From: Sediminibacterium sp. TEGAF015
Lineage (GTDB): Bacteria; Bacteroidota; Bacteroidia; Chitinophagales; Chitinophagaceae
Assembly (NCBI RefSeq): GCF_025997995.1
Contig: NZ_AP026683.1
Coordinates: 1,860,501-1,924,500, forward strand
DNA: 64,000 bases
Direction of reading: 5' to 3'
Part shown: piece after piece, positions 1 to 7,681 of the stretch
Position numbering within the stretch: position 1 is the stretch's first letter
Layout: the number at the start of each line of letters is the position of its first letter
Made by a program: the position numbers and the translations under genes
The notes under the pieces: model-generated
Seen by the model: the letters and a program-made list of their open reading frames with translations, nothing else
Told to the model about the DNA's origin: nothing
The model's database searches: none

Positions 1-155
1 ACCGCATATTCTCCCTTACCACATGCTAGTTCCAGCGTAATCGGGTGCTGATTGTTGAAAAAAGTCCCCCATTTACCCTGCATATCCTGCGGATATTCCA
101 ACACATTAGGAAAAGATTTGATTGCTTCGAAACGAATTAGTTTTTTCTGACCCAT
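1..155 (-). CDS. trmB: tRNA (guanine-N7-)-methyltransferase, N-terminal part (runs off window)
   Basis: The first 51 residues of a TrmB-type SAM-dependent enzyme that makes m7G46 in tRNA. The protein begins MGQKKLIRFEAIKSFPNV, the usual start of Bacteroidota TrmB, and reaches the SAM-binding motif I (LELACGKGEYA) just before the window edge. I chose the ATG at 155 because it gives this familiar start; an in-frame ATG at 176 would add seven residues. The C-terminal two thirds, including the substrate-binding part, lie outside the window. The gene diverges from the metal-related genes to its right. Confidence 0.88.
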   Translation of the reverse strand, partial: MGQKKLIRFEAIKSFPNVLEYPQDMQGKWGTFFNNQHPITLELACGKGEYA

Positions 156-226
156 AAACGCGAAGATAAGCGGCATTTTAACAAATCCCCACAATACCAT
201 TTCAAAAACTATAGTAGCTTTGTGGA

Positions 227-616
227 GTGAAAAAATGGGGCCTCATAGTATTGCTGACTATTTATGCAACCGCCAGTTTTGGGGTTAGCATACAACAATT
301 CTATTGTTGCAACCAACTAAAGTCTACTAGCATACGTTTTGTTCCGGCTGAAGAAAACAGCTGCGGTATGAAGCATAAAATGAAGGACTGCTGCAAGACC
401 AAAGTAAAATTTGTAAAGCAACAGGATACGCATTTTGCTCAATCAGCTAAAACAACAGTACCCTCCTTTGAGCATTTTGAGCCGCTTTATTTTTCACCTG
501 AGATTAATCTTTCTGCTTTCAACAGCGGCATCAGCCCAAACCAACCAATTAACGGTCCGCCTCTTATACATGCTGGCGTATCACTCTATCAATTTTACTG
601 CAACTACAGAATTTAA
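227..616 (+). CDS. HYC_CC_PP-type small exported protein
   Basis: A 129-residue protein with a signal peptide (about residues 1-19) and the sparse signature of a small Bacteroidota family named for its HYC, CC and PP motifs: here FYC at 25-27, CC at 55-56 and PP at 111-112, with another Cys at 46. The start is GTG at 227, the only start giving the signal peptide. Such proteins usually sit beside copper/heavy-metal genes and TonB receptors, which fits the next two genes. The Cys, Met and His residues suggest a periplasmic metal-related role, but no function is established that I can name. The family name is recalled, not searched. Confidence 0.75.
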   Translation: MKKWGLIVLLTIYATASFGVSIQQFYCCNQLKSTSIRFVPAEENSCGMKHKMKDCCKTKVKFVKQQDTHFAQSAKTTVPSFEHFEPLYFSPEINLSAFNSGISPNQPINGPPLIHAGVSLYQFYCNYRI

Positions 617-710
617 TACCGTAGTCTATACCTTCTCGCACCCCTAATTTATTTAGCCGGGCACTTTCGCGTTCTATCGCATCTTCTTAATCATCATAAA
701 TTAAACCAAC

Positions 711-1001
711 ATGAAAAAAACAATCATGCTTGTATTAGCAGGTTTCTTAAGCCTTGCTACTTATGCACAGCACACTGCTCCTAAACAGGACAGTACAAAA
801 GCTACGCATTCCTGTCCAATGCATCCTGAAATTACAGGAACAGAAAAGGACAAATGCAGCAAATGCAAAATGTCATTGACGCCGGTAAAAAGCTATGTAT
901 GCCCTATGCATGCGGATATTACCAGCACCAAAAAAGATGCTAAATGCAGCAAATGCGGCATGGCTTTAAAAGAAGCTAAGCCCGCACACAGTAAGCATTA
1001 A
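711..1001 (+). CDS. Heavy-metal-binding-domain protein with two repeats
   Basis: A 96-residue exported protein: signal peptide about 1-19, then two copies of a short heavy-metal-binding domain, CPMH at 35-38 with CSKCKM at 49-54, and CPMH at 64-67 with CSKCGM at 79-84. This Cys/Met/His arrangement is the HMBD found at the start of copper-efflux proteins such as CusB and some P-type ATPases. Here it stands alone, so it is probably a periplasmic copper (or similar soft metal) binder. It lies between the HYC_CC_PP-type protein and a metal-type TonB receptor, probably in one transcription unit. Confidence 0.85.
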   Translation: MKKTIMLVLAGFLSLATYAQHTAPKQDSTKATHSCPMHPEITGTEKDKCSKCKMSLTPVKSYVCPMHADITSTKKDAKCSKCGMALKEAKPAHSKH

Positions 1002-1055
1002 TTATTCAACACCCGGTTGACTTAACTGCAATCGGGTGCTTTTAAACAGAAGAAG

Positions 1056-3626
1056 ATGAAAAAATACTTAATGGGATTAATCGCACTTATGACAGTATGC
1101 ATTACCGTAAGTGCGCAGGACAAGAACAACAAAACAACAACAGATACAACTTATTCAACTGTTCAATTCAGAGTAGAAGGAGCATGCGAAATGTGTAAGG
1201 AAAGAATTGAAGAAGCAGTTAAAGGAAAAGGTGTACAAAAAGCAGACTGGGATATTGATTCAAAAATACTGACGCTTCATTACTTCCCGGCAATTGCCAA
1301 TCTGAATAAAATTAAAGACAGAATTGTAGAAGCTGGACACGACTTACTTAATAAAAAAGCAAAAAGCAATGTCTACAATGCTTTACCAGAATGTTGCCAC
1401 TATCGCGACCAAGATAAAAAAGCGCATGAAGCAGAGAATATAAATACAGACGAAGTGAGAGGCATTGTTCTGGAAGCAGATAAAAAAGGACAGTTCAATC
1501 CACTGTTTCAAGCCAGCATCAAATGGCTAAATACAGAGAGAGGGGTACTTTCAGATAGCCTGGGCTATTTCAGTATTCCGTTAAACAGTGCGTCTAATCG
1601 GTTAATCATTAGTTATATCGGATACAAGGCAGACACATTCACTGTAGAAAATCCGTCAACATTAAAAGTGATTTTGGCAGATGACCAGACATTACATAAT
1701 GTAACCGTAACCAATACTAAAAGATCCAGCTATATCAGCACTATCAGTCCCATTCGTTCAGAAATTATGACAGCCAAAGAATTATTGAAAGCGGCTTGTT
1801 GTAATTTGAGCGAAAGCTTTGAAACAAACCCTTCGGTAGATGTTTCCTATAACGATGCAGTTACAGGTTCCAAACAAATTCAGTTACTAGGTTTAAGCGG
1901 CAATTATACGCAACTTACAGTAGAAAATTTACCGGGCCCAAGGGGATTAGCCACGCCGCTTGGATTAAATTCGATTGCAGGTCCCTGGATTGAATCCATT
2001 CAATTGACGAAAGGTGTTGGATCAGTTGCCAATGGCTTTGAAAGCATTGCCGGACAAATTAATGTAGAACTAAAGAAGCCAGGTATTGGTGAAAGATTGC
2101 TAGCAAATATGTATGTCAATGAATTTGGCAAAACAGATTTAAACCTGAATCTGCAAACACAACTCAACAGCAAATGGTCTGCGGGCTTGTTACTACACGA
2201 CAACTTTTTAAACAATGCCAACATAGACTTCAATAAAGATGGTTTCCGCGATTTACCAACCGGCAATCAGTTTAGTGTTGTAAACAGATTCCAATACAAT
2301 GATTCAAAAGGCTGGATGACTCAATTCGGTTTTAAAGTAATGAAGGATAATAAAACAGGTGGCCAAACCAATTTTGATCCGAAACGTCATCAAAACTCAA
2401 ATAGTATTTATGGCCTGGGTATCAATACCAGTCGCTATGAGGGCTTTGCCAAAATTGGTTATGTATTTCCACAAAAGGTATACAAGAGTATTGGATTACA
2501 AATTGCAGCTATACGTCATGACCAGGACTCTTATTTCGGAAAAACAATATATACAGCAAAACAGAATAGTCTTTACAGTAACCTGATATATCAGAGTATT
2601 ATAGGTAATACCAATCACAAATTCAGAACAGGATTGAGCTTGCAGCATGACAGCTATGACGAGGTATTTAACCTGACTCTTTATAAGCGAACAGAAACAG
2701 TGAGTGGCGCCTTCTTTGAATACACTTATACACCCACTGAAAAGTTCAGTATAGTAGCAGGTATCAGAGGAGACTACAATAGTTTGTTTGGGGCATTTGC
2801 GACGCCAAGACTTCATATTCGATACGAACCGGTGAAAGGAAGTATATTCCGTTTCAGTGCCGGAAGAGGACAAAGAACAGCCAATATTTTTGCAGAGAAT
2901 ACTGGTATTCTGGTAAGTGCCAGACAACTAAATATCATTGGTGGTGTTGCAAGTAAAGCCTATGGTCTAGATCCTGAAATTGCCTGGAACAGAGGCATCA
3001 GTTTTGATCAATCTTTCAGGCTCTTCAACAGAAAAGCAAGTCTTGCCATTGACTTCTACAGAAACGACTTCACCAATCAGGTGATTACAGACCTTGAAAC
3101 GACCAATGAAATCCGTTTCTACAACTTAAAAGGGAAGTCCTACTCAAATAGTTTCCAAACTGAAATCAGCATGGAACCTATCAGCCAGTTAGAAGTAAAA
3201 ATGGCTTATCGGTTTTTTGATGTAAAAACCACTTATGGAAACCAATTGCTGCAAAGACCCTTTGTTTCGCAACACCGTGCTTTTCTCAGCTTGGATTATA
3301 CTACCGAGAACAATTGGAAGTTTAATTATACCATTACCTACAACGGGAAAAAACGAATTCCTTCTACCGCGAGCAATCCGGTTGCTTTTCAGAGAGAAAC
3401 ACAATCTCCCGACTTTTATTTAATGGCTGCTCAAATAAGCAAGACCATTGGCAAGAACAAGCATATGGATTTTTATATAGGTGCAGAAAACCTAACCAAC
3501 TTTTTCCAACAAGGGGTGATTGTATCCGCCGCCAATCCATTCAGTCCTTATTTTGATGCATCCCTTGTATGGGGACCTATTAATGGAAGGATGTTGTATG
3601 CAGGTTGGAGAATGCGATTAAAATAA
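1056..3626 (+). CDS. TonB-dependent receptor with N-terminal HMA metal-binding domain
   Basis: An 856-residue outer-membrane receptor. In order: signal peptide (1-20), a heavy-metal-associated domain with CEMC at 44-47, a Cys pair at 113-114, a carboxypeptidase-regulatory-like beta domain (about 134-210), a plug domain (about 225-345, with QIQLLGLSGNYTQL and the NGFESIAGQINVEL end of the plug), and a 22-strand-type barrel to the C terminus. TonB receptors import substrates too large or too scarce for porins, using TonB energy. The HMA domain and the two preceding metal-binding genes point to a metal or metal-chelate ligand, most likely copper; the direction of transport and the ligand are inferred. 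Spacing from the HMBD gene is 54 bp. Confidence 0.88.
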   Translation: MKKYLMGLIALMTVCITVSAQDKNNKTTTDTTYSTVQFRVEGACEMCKERIEEAVKGKGVQKADWDIDSKILTLHYFPAIANLNKIKDRIVEAGHDLLNKKAKSNVYNALPECCHYRDQDKKAHEAENINTDEVRGIVLEADKKGQFNPLFQASIKWLNTERGVLSDSLGYFSIPLNSASNRLIISYIGYKADTFTVENPSTLKVILADDQTLHNVTVTNTKRSSYISTISPIRSEIMTAKELLKAACCNLSESFETNPSVDVSYNDAVTGSKQIQLLGLSGNYTQLTVENLPGPRGLATPLGLNSIAGPWIESIQLTKGVGSVANGFESIAGQINVELKKPGIGERLLANMYVNEFGKTDLNLNLQTQLNSKWSAGLLLHDNFLNNANIDFNKDGFRDLPTGNQFSVVNRFQYNDSKGWMTQFGFKVMKDNKTGGQTNFDPKRHQNSNSIYGLGINTSRYEGFAKIGYVFPQKVYKSIGLQIAAIRHDQDSYFGKTIYTAKQNSLYSNLIYQSIIGNTNHKFRTGLSLQHDSYDEVFNLTLYKRTETVSGAFFEYTYTPTEKFSIVAGIRGDYNSLFGAFATPRLHIRYEPVKGSIFRFSAGRGQRTANIFAENTGILVSARQLNIIGGVASKAYGLDPEIAWNRGISFDQSFRLFNRKASLAIDFYRNDFTNQVITDLETTNEIRFYNLKGKSYSNSFQTEISMEPISQLEVKMAYRFFDVKTTYGNQLLQRPFVSQHRAFLSLDYTTENNWKFNYTITYNGKKRIPSTASNPVAFQRETQSPDFYLMAAQISKTIGKNKHMDFYIGAENLTNFFQQGVIVSAANPFSPYFDASLVWGPINGRMLYAGWRMRLK

Positions 3627-3637
3627 ACTCAAAAAAG

Positions 3638-3708
3638 ACGTCACGGATGGAATCGAACCATCGTAAAAGGTTTTGCAGACCTCAGCCTATCCACTCGGCC
3701 ACGTGACT
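3638..3708 (-). tRNA. tRNA-Cys (anticodon GCA)
   Basis: A 71-nt cloverleaf on the minus strand: D-stem GCC/GGC, anticodon loop CTGCAAA with anticodon GCA, T-arm GATGG-TTCGATT-CCATC, and discriminator U73, the CysRS identity base. The acceptor stem has six good pairs, but positions 1 and 72 read A and G, a mismatch at the tip. CCA is not encoded, as expected for this phylum. Confidence 0.93.
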
Positions 3709-3733
3709 ACTTAAAAATGTAAAATTAACAGTT

Positions 3734-3781
3734 AATTATTAGTCTACCAATTTGGTAGACTAATAATTTTAAAGTAATTTG
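3734..3781 (+). promoter_or_regulatory. Promoter with 35-bp perfect palindromic operator over the -33 box
   Basis: Positions 3734-3768 are a perfect palindrome with 17-bp arms (core AGTCTACCAA / TTGGTAGACT) around one central T. The TTTG at 3751-3754 inside it serves as a Bacteroidota -33 box; after 20 nt comes TAATTTG at 3775-3781 as the -7 box, and the gene starts at 3801. The same arrangement recurs at 6590-6638. A dimeric repressor or activator bound here would cover the -33 region. The shape recalls Rrf2/IscR/CymR-type sites, but the regulator is not in the window. Confidence 0.75.
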
Positions 3782-3800
3782 GGACTTTAGTAAAATCACT

Positions 3801-5009
3801 ATGACAAAGCTCAATTTCCTCGCATTGGCAGTACCCCTCTTTACAGGTTTTATTTTAATAGAATACTATTTGAGTATTAAAAGAAATTGGAAATTGCATC
3901 AGTTTGAAGAATCGATTGCCAATCTTAATGTAGGCATTGCCGAAAGAATAACAGATTTACTAACTACTGGCGCATTTTATTTTGTCTTTGCTTGGATATA
4001 TAATAAGTACGCCCTCTTTTCTATACATCCAAATTTCCTAAGCTGGGTACTTATTTTTTTCGTAACAGATTTTATTTGGTATTGGTACCATCGGTGTGGA
4101 CATAGAATAAATCTATTTTGGAGTGTTCATGTTGTTCATCATCAAAGTACAGATTTCAACTATACAGTTTCTACTAGGATTACTATCTTTCAAGCAATTG
4201 CACGCGGTTTATTTTGGTCAATATTACCTCTCTTAGGTTTTCCGCCAGACATGATAGCTATTTTCCTCATTTTACATGGTGTCTATCCCTTTTTTACACA
4301 TACACAAATGATTGGGAAACTGGGCTGGTTTGAATATATCTTTGTAACACCTTCTCATCATCGTGTTCATCATAGCAGCAATACAGAGTATTTAGATAAA
4401 AATTATGGCGATATACTTATCATTTGGGATAAGATTTTTGGAACATTTGCTGAGGAAAAAAGTGAACTAAATTACGGATTAACAAAGCCATTGAATAGCT
4501 ATAGTTTTTTGTGGCAACACTTTCATTTTAAGCTTGAACTACTTTTAGCATTTAGAGAAGCCAAAGGATTAAAAAATAAAATAAAAATACTTTTCGGCAA
4601 GCCTGAAAATATAAATCCCATTTATCGAAGACACTTAGAATTAAAATTGTTAAAAAGAAACAATCAACCAATACAAAATGAATTACAACGATTAATTCTC
4701 TTAAATTCAGCAATAACACTGATTGTTTTATTTTTCACCTTACTACTAACTGAATATATCACAAGACAGCAGCAATTTTTCTTGTGCATTTTTATACTCA
4801 TTAGTATAATCAATTCGGGTGCAATGATTGAACAGAAGCGTTGGGTATTTTATCTCGATTATGCTCGCTTATTATTACTTGGCATAATCACGTACACATT
4901 TTTACCTAATCAGTATATTTTACTTTTTATCACAATTATTGGAATCGTTCCACTAATTTTTTATAAAAGCTCTCAAAAATTATACTATTCTTATCTATAT
5001 AATAGCTAA
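3801..5009 (+). CDS. Sterol desaturase / fatty acid hydroxylase superfamily membrane enzyme
   Basis: A 402-residue integral membrane di-iron enzyme. The eight-histidine pattern of the superfamily is complete: HRCGH (97-101), HVVHH (110-114) and HHRVHH (186-191), with extra His at about 159 and 167. Membrane helices lie before and between these and there are four or so more in the C-terminal extension (about 295-400), which the shorter family members lack. Enzymes of this family hydroxylate or desaturate lipid chains with O2. The substrate here cannot be told. It is preceded by the palindromic operator at 3734-3768 shared with the ATP-grasp/monooxygenase operon, so it probably belongs to the same regulon. 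The coding sequence is clearly A+T richer than genes on either side of the segment. It converges on the thioredoxin-like gene. Confidence 0.85.
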   Translation: MTKLNFLALAVPLFTGFILIEYYLSIKRNWKLHQFEESIANLNVGIAERITDLLTTGAFYFVFAWIYNKYALFSIHPNFLSWVLIFFVTDFIWYWYHRCGHRINLFWSVHVVHHQSTDFNYTVSTRITIFQAIARGLFWSILPLLGFPPDMIAIFLILHGVYPFFTHTQMIGKLGWFEYIFVTPSHHRVHHSSNTEYLDKNYGDILIIWDKIFGTFAEEKSELNYGLTKPLNSYSFLWQHFHFKLELLLAFREAKGLKNKIKILFGKPENINPIYRRHLELKLLKRNNQPIQNELQRLILLNSAITLIVLFFTLLLTEYITRQQQFFLCIFILISIINSGAMIEQKRWVFYLDYARLLLLGIITYTFLPNQYILLFITIIGIVPLIFYKSSQKLYYSYLYNS

Positions 5010-5035
5010 AATATGTTATTAAAAGTCGAAAATCA

Positions 5036-6364
5036 TCATTTTAATAATTCATCCACTTCAGCATTAAAATCATTAATAAACTTGGTATAATGTTTTCCTG
5101 TTGCAGGGCCAGAAAAACCCGTATGAATTTTTTTAACTTTTCCATGTTTATCAACAAAAACAGTTGTTGGAAATGATATAAAATTTTCAAGTTGTGGTAA
5201 TGCCTCAACAACAGCTTGTTTATCAGCCAGTCCACCAAGTAGTAAAGAATACTCTATGCCATAATATTTGCGAAATCGATTGAATACTTTTTTTACATAA
5301 GCACTATCCTCTTGCCGCTCGAATTGTATTCCAACTATTTCAATTCCTCTATTTCGATTTTCTTTATACCATTTTCCCAAAAAAGCAGCTTCATCCATAC
5401 AATTAGGGCACCATGTTCCCCCAATCGCAATGATATAAGGCTTATCCTTAAATTTATAGTCGTTTGAACCGATAATTTTTCCTTCACTATCTTTAAAATT
5501 AAAAACAAGTCGATCGCTACCTTCCTTTAATCTAGTTAAAGAATAAGCATCAGGTAAAGTAGCATCTGCATTCCGTTTAGCAATAAAAGTAGTAGTTGAT
5601 CTTGCACTTATATTTTCTCCTTGGATAATACCATTTAAATCTACTTTTCCTATATACATTGAGGGAGAAGATCCTATAAATGAAGATAATCGAATGACAT
5701 TATCTTCTATGATTCCCTCTAAAAAACGAGAATCCCCTGTAATGCGCAAAAAAGTAGCTGTAACAATTCCATTTGCTTGTTTAAAAACACCTACTGCCTT
5801 TTCTTCTTTGCCACTATTATTTTGAAATACTACATCATATGTTCCACTAATATCCGTAACAGGTGAAGAAGAGGCTTCATTGAAACGATGAATCATTCCT
5901 TTCTTTGCTATTACTGGAGTTGCTGACCCTTTTAAATCTTGTCGCCGCAATTCACCTTTTAATTGGCCATCTACAAGTTTAAATGCTAGTTCATTTTCAA
6001 ATAAGGGAAATGGAATTATAACAGAGTCTTGCTCAATACGAATGTCACCAGTTGGAAAGCGCTCCTCCCCATTCACTAAAAAGGCTTTTAAAATCGCTCC
6101 CTCTTCACGAATAATAAAATTAAACGGAATCTCAATACCTGACTTTATACTGAATTCCCCTCGCCAGTTTCCTATCAAATATGTTGAAGGTACTAGTGTA
6201 AGTTTTAAAGTCTTTCCTTCTTCATAAAAATGCTTTTCACTAGCTGATTCAATTAATAAATAACTGTGTACAGTCTTGGCTTCAGCTAAAACGAGATTAG
6301 CTAAAACCAAAAAAAAGATGTTAAATGCACACATTAAAATGCTTTTATTTTGATTATATGTCAT
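5036..6364 (-). CDS. TlpA-like thioredoxin-fold protein with long N-terminal domain
   Basis: A 442-residue exported protein: signal peptide (hydrophobic segment about 9-27), an all-beta N-terminal region of about 280 residues of a kind often seen ahead of thioredoxin domains in Bacteroidota, then an AhpC/TSA-TlpA thioredoxin fold with the redox site WCPNC (318-322) and the cis-proline motif FPTT (398-401). Family members reduce or oxidise periplasmic disulfides, for example during cytochrome c maturation. WCPNC differs from the usual WCxPC order in that Pro is directly after the first Cys. It stands alone on the minus strand between two members of the shared palindrome regulon, though I see no such palindrome in front of it. 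Confidence 0.83.
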   Translation of the reverse strand: MTYNQNKSILMCAFNIFFLVLANLVLAEAKTVHSYLLIESASEKHFYEEGKTLKLTLVPSTYLIGNWRGEFSIKSGIEIPFNFIIREEGAILKAFLVNGEERFPTGDIRIEQDSVIIPFPLFENELAFKLVDGQLKGELRRQDLKGSATPVIAKKGMIHRFNEASSSPVTDISGTYDVVFQNNSGKEEKAVGVFKQANGIVTATFLRITGDSRFLEGIIEDNVIRLSSFIGSSPSMYIGKVDLNGIIQGENISARSTTTFIAKRNADATLPDAYSLTRLKEGSDRLVFNFKDSEGKIIGSNDYKFKDKPYIIAIGGTWCPNCMDEAAFLGKWYKENRNRGIEIVGIQFERQEDSAYVKKVFNRFRKYYGIEYSLLLGGLADKQAVVEALPQLENFISFPTTVFVDKHGKVKKIHTGFSGPATGKHYTKFINDFNAEVDELLK

Positions 6365-6422
6365 AGTTCGAATTTTTGTTTGCTACCATTCATTTATTAT
6401 AAGGGATAAGGAAACACACTAA

Positions 6423-6449
6423 CTATAAGTAAATACCTTTTACTTATAG
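6423..6449. repeat. 11-bp inverted repeat
   Basis: CTATAAGTAAA and TTTACTTATAG flank a 5-nt spacer (TACCT). It lies about 60 bp upstream of the leftward TlpA-like gene, so it could be an operator for that gene. It is not a terminator: neither neighbour ends here. Confidence 0.55.
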
Positions 6450-6589
6450 AGATAAAAATCAACAACAGCAGATACTAGAAAGGATGGAGGTATCGCCGGT
6501 TAATCCATAAAATTTCCAATTAAACAGAGTACTATCTGTCTGAAATGGGTATGTAGCCTTAGGTAGGAAGTCAATTAAACTTTTAAAAT

Positions 6590-6638
6590 ACATTAGTCTA
6601 CTAAATTTTGGTAGACAAATGTAATTGAATTATATTTG
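6590..6638 (+). promoter_or_regulatory. Promoter with 33-bp imperfect palindromic operator over the -33 box
   Basis: 6590-6622 repeats the operator at 3734-3768: arms ACATTAGTCTAC and GTAGACAAATGT (11 of 12 paired) around a YAAA/TTTTGG core. The TTTG at 6607-6610 is the -33 box; exactly 20 nt later TATATTTG (6631-6638) is a perfect TAnnTTTG -7 box. The spacing is identical to that at the first site, which strongly suggests control by the same factor. Confidence 0.78.
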
Positions 6639-6648
6639 CTCTCCAAAA

Positions 6649-6673
6649 TTAGTCTACTTATTTACTAGAATAA
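6649..6673. promoter_or_regulatory. Third, degenerate copy of the operator downstream of the start point
   Basis: TTAGTCTACTTA is followed by TTTACTAGAATAA. The right half read on the other strand matches the TTAGTCTACTAAA half-site at 11 of 13 positions. It falls between the predicted transcription start (near 6645) and the ATG at 6692, so a factor bound here could block elongation or cooperate with the upstream site. Confidence 0.55.
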
Positions 6674-6691
6674 TATAAAAACAAATGTTCC

Positions 6692-7672
6692 ATGCTCCCA
6701 ATTGCCATTTATTACGAACACCCAGACTGGTTCAAACCGCTTTTTGCTGAATTGGAAAAAAGGGGGTTACCCTTTGAGCGCATTGATGCAGTTAACCACT
6801 TATTTGACTTTACGGAAAGTGTAAAAAAATTTAGTCTTGTTTTTAATAGAATGAGCCCCTCGGCTTATTTAAGAAACGGGACCCAAGGAATATTCTATAC
6901 ACAATCCTATCTTAAATATTTGGAAGATAGTGGTGTAAAAACAATCAATGGTTTTAAAGCATTTTCATATGAAACTTCCAAAGCCAGCCAACTTTCTTTG
7001 ATAAACAAACTGGGTTACAAATATCCCAAAACAAAAGTAGTAAATCATAGTAGTCAATTGGTTAGAGCTTCCCAAGGATTGCGATTCCCGATTGTGGTGA
7101 AAGCCAATATTGGTGGAAGTGGGGCGGGTATTGTTAAATACTCTTCAGCATCCAGTTTAACTGAAGATATAATGCAAAATCAAATTGACTTTGGAATTGA
7201 TCACACTGCCTTAGTACAAGAGTATATTCCAGCAAGGGGTGGATATATTACAAGAGTTGAAACATTAGGAGGTAAGTTTTTATACGCAATTAGAGTATAT
7301 ACATCTGGTGAGTCCTTCAATCTCTGTCCAGCAGATATATGTCAGACTAAGGATGGAAAAGAATTAGTCAGAAATGCTTGCGCTTTAGATGCCCCTAAAA
7401 CTGGATTACAAGTTGAAGCATACATACCACCCCCAGAAATAATTAAAGCGGTTGAAGATATTGTACAATCAGCAGGTATTGATGTTGGGGGCATTGAATA
7501 CATCATTGATGATCGTGATGGTGAAATCCTATATTATGATGTAAATGCTTTATCAAATTTCGTTGCAGATGCAGTCAATGTTATTGGATTTAACCCACAT
7601 GAAAAATTGGTGGATTTTATAGAAGAAAAAATTCACTCAAAAGAATTCTTGCAAGTAGCTCACACATTTTAA
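6692..7672 (+). CDS. ATP-grasp ligase, RimK-like
   Basis: A 326-residue cytoplasmic ATP-grasp enzyme. The N-terminal domain (1-95) is a Rossmann-like pre-ATP-grasp fold; the ATP-binding lysine lies in VVKANIGGSGAG (135-146), the adenine-contact strand is LVQEYIP (174-180), and the metal ligands are in the YYDVNALSNF segment (281-290, Asp283 and Asn285). ATP-grasp enzymes join a carboxylate to an amine or thiol through an acylphosphate. Which pair it joins is unknown. It is 9 bp ahead of an LLM-type flavin monooxygenase in an operon controlled by the palindromic sites at 6590-6673. That partner is of the sulfur-scavenging type, so a sulfur-compound substrate is a reasonable guess only. Confidence 0.85.
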   Translation: MLPIAIYYEHPDWFKPLFAELEKRGLPFERIDAVNHLFDFTESVKKFSLVFNRMSPSAYLRNGTQGIFYTQSYLKYLEDSGVKTINGFKAFSYETSKASQLSLINKLGYKYPKTKVVNHSSQLVRASQGLRFPIVVKANIGGSGAGIVKYSSASSLTEDIMQNQIDFGIDHTALVQEYIPARGGYITRVETLGGKFLYAIRVYTSGESFNLCPADICQTKDGKELVRNACALDAPKTGLQVEAYIPPPEIIKAVEDIVQSAGIDVGGIEYIIDDRDGEILYYDVNALSNFVADAVNVIGFNPHEKLVDFIEEKIHSKEFLQVAHTF

Positions 7673-7681
7673 AAACAAAAT

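Larger units (their letters stand above)
6365..6691. other. Divergent intergenic region, 327 bp
   Basis: No coding potential. It holds an 11-bp perfect hairpin (6423-6449), a weakly paired G-rich stretch near 6474-6515 (GATAC/GTATC and GGAT/ATCC can pair) that matches no riboswitch I recognise, and the operators and promoter of the rightward operon (6590-6673). Confidence 0.6.
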
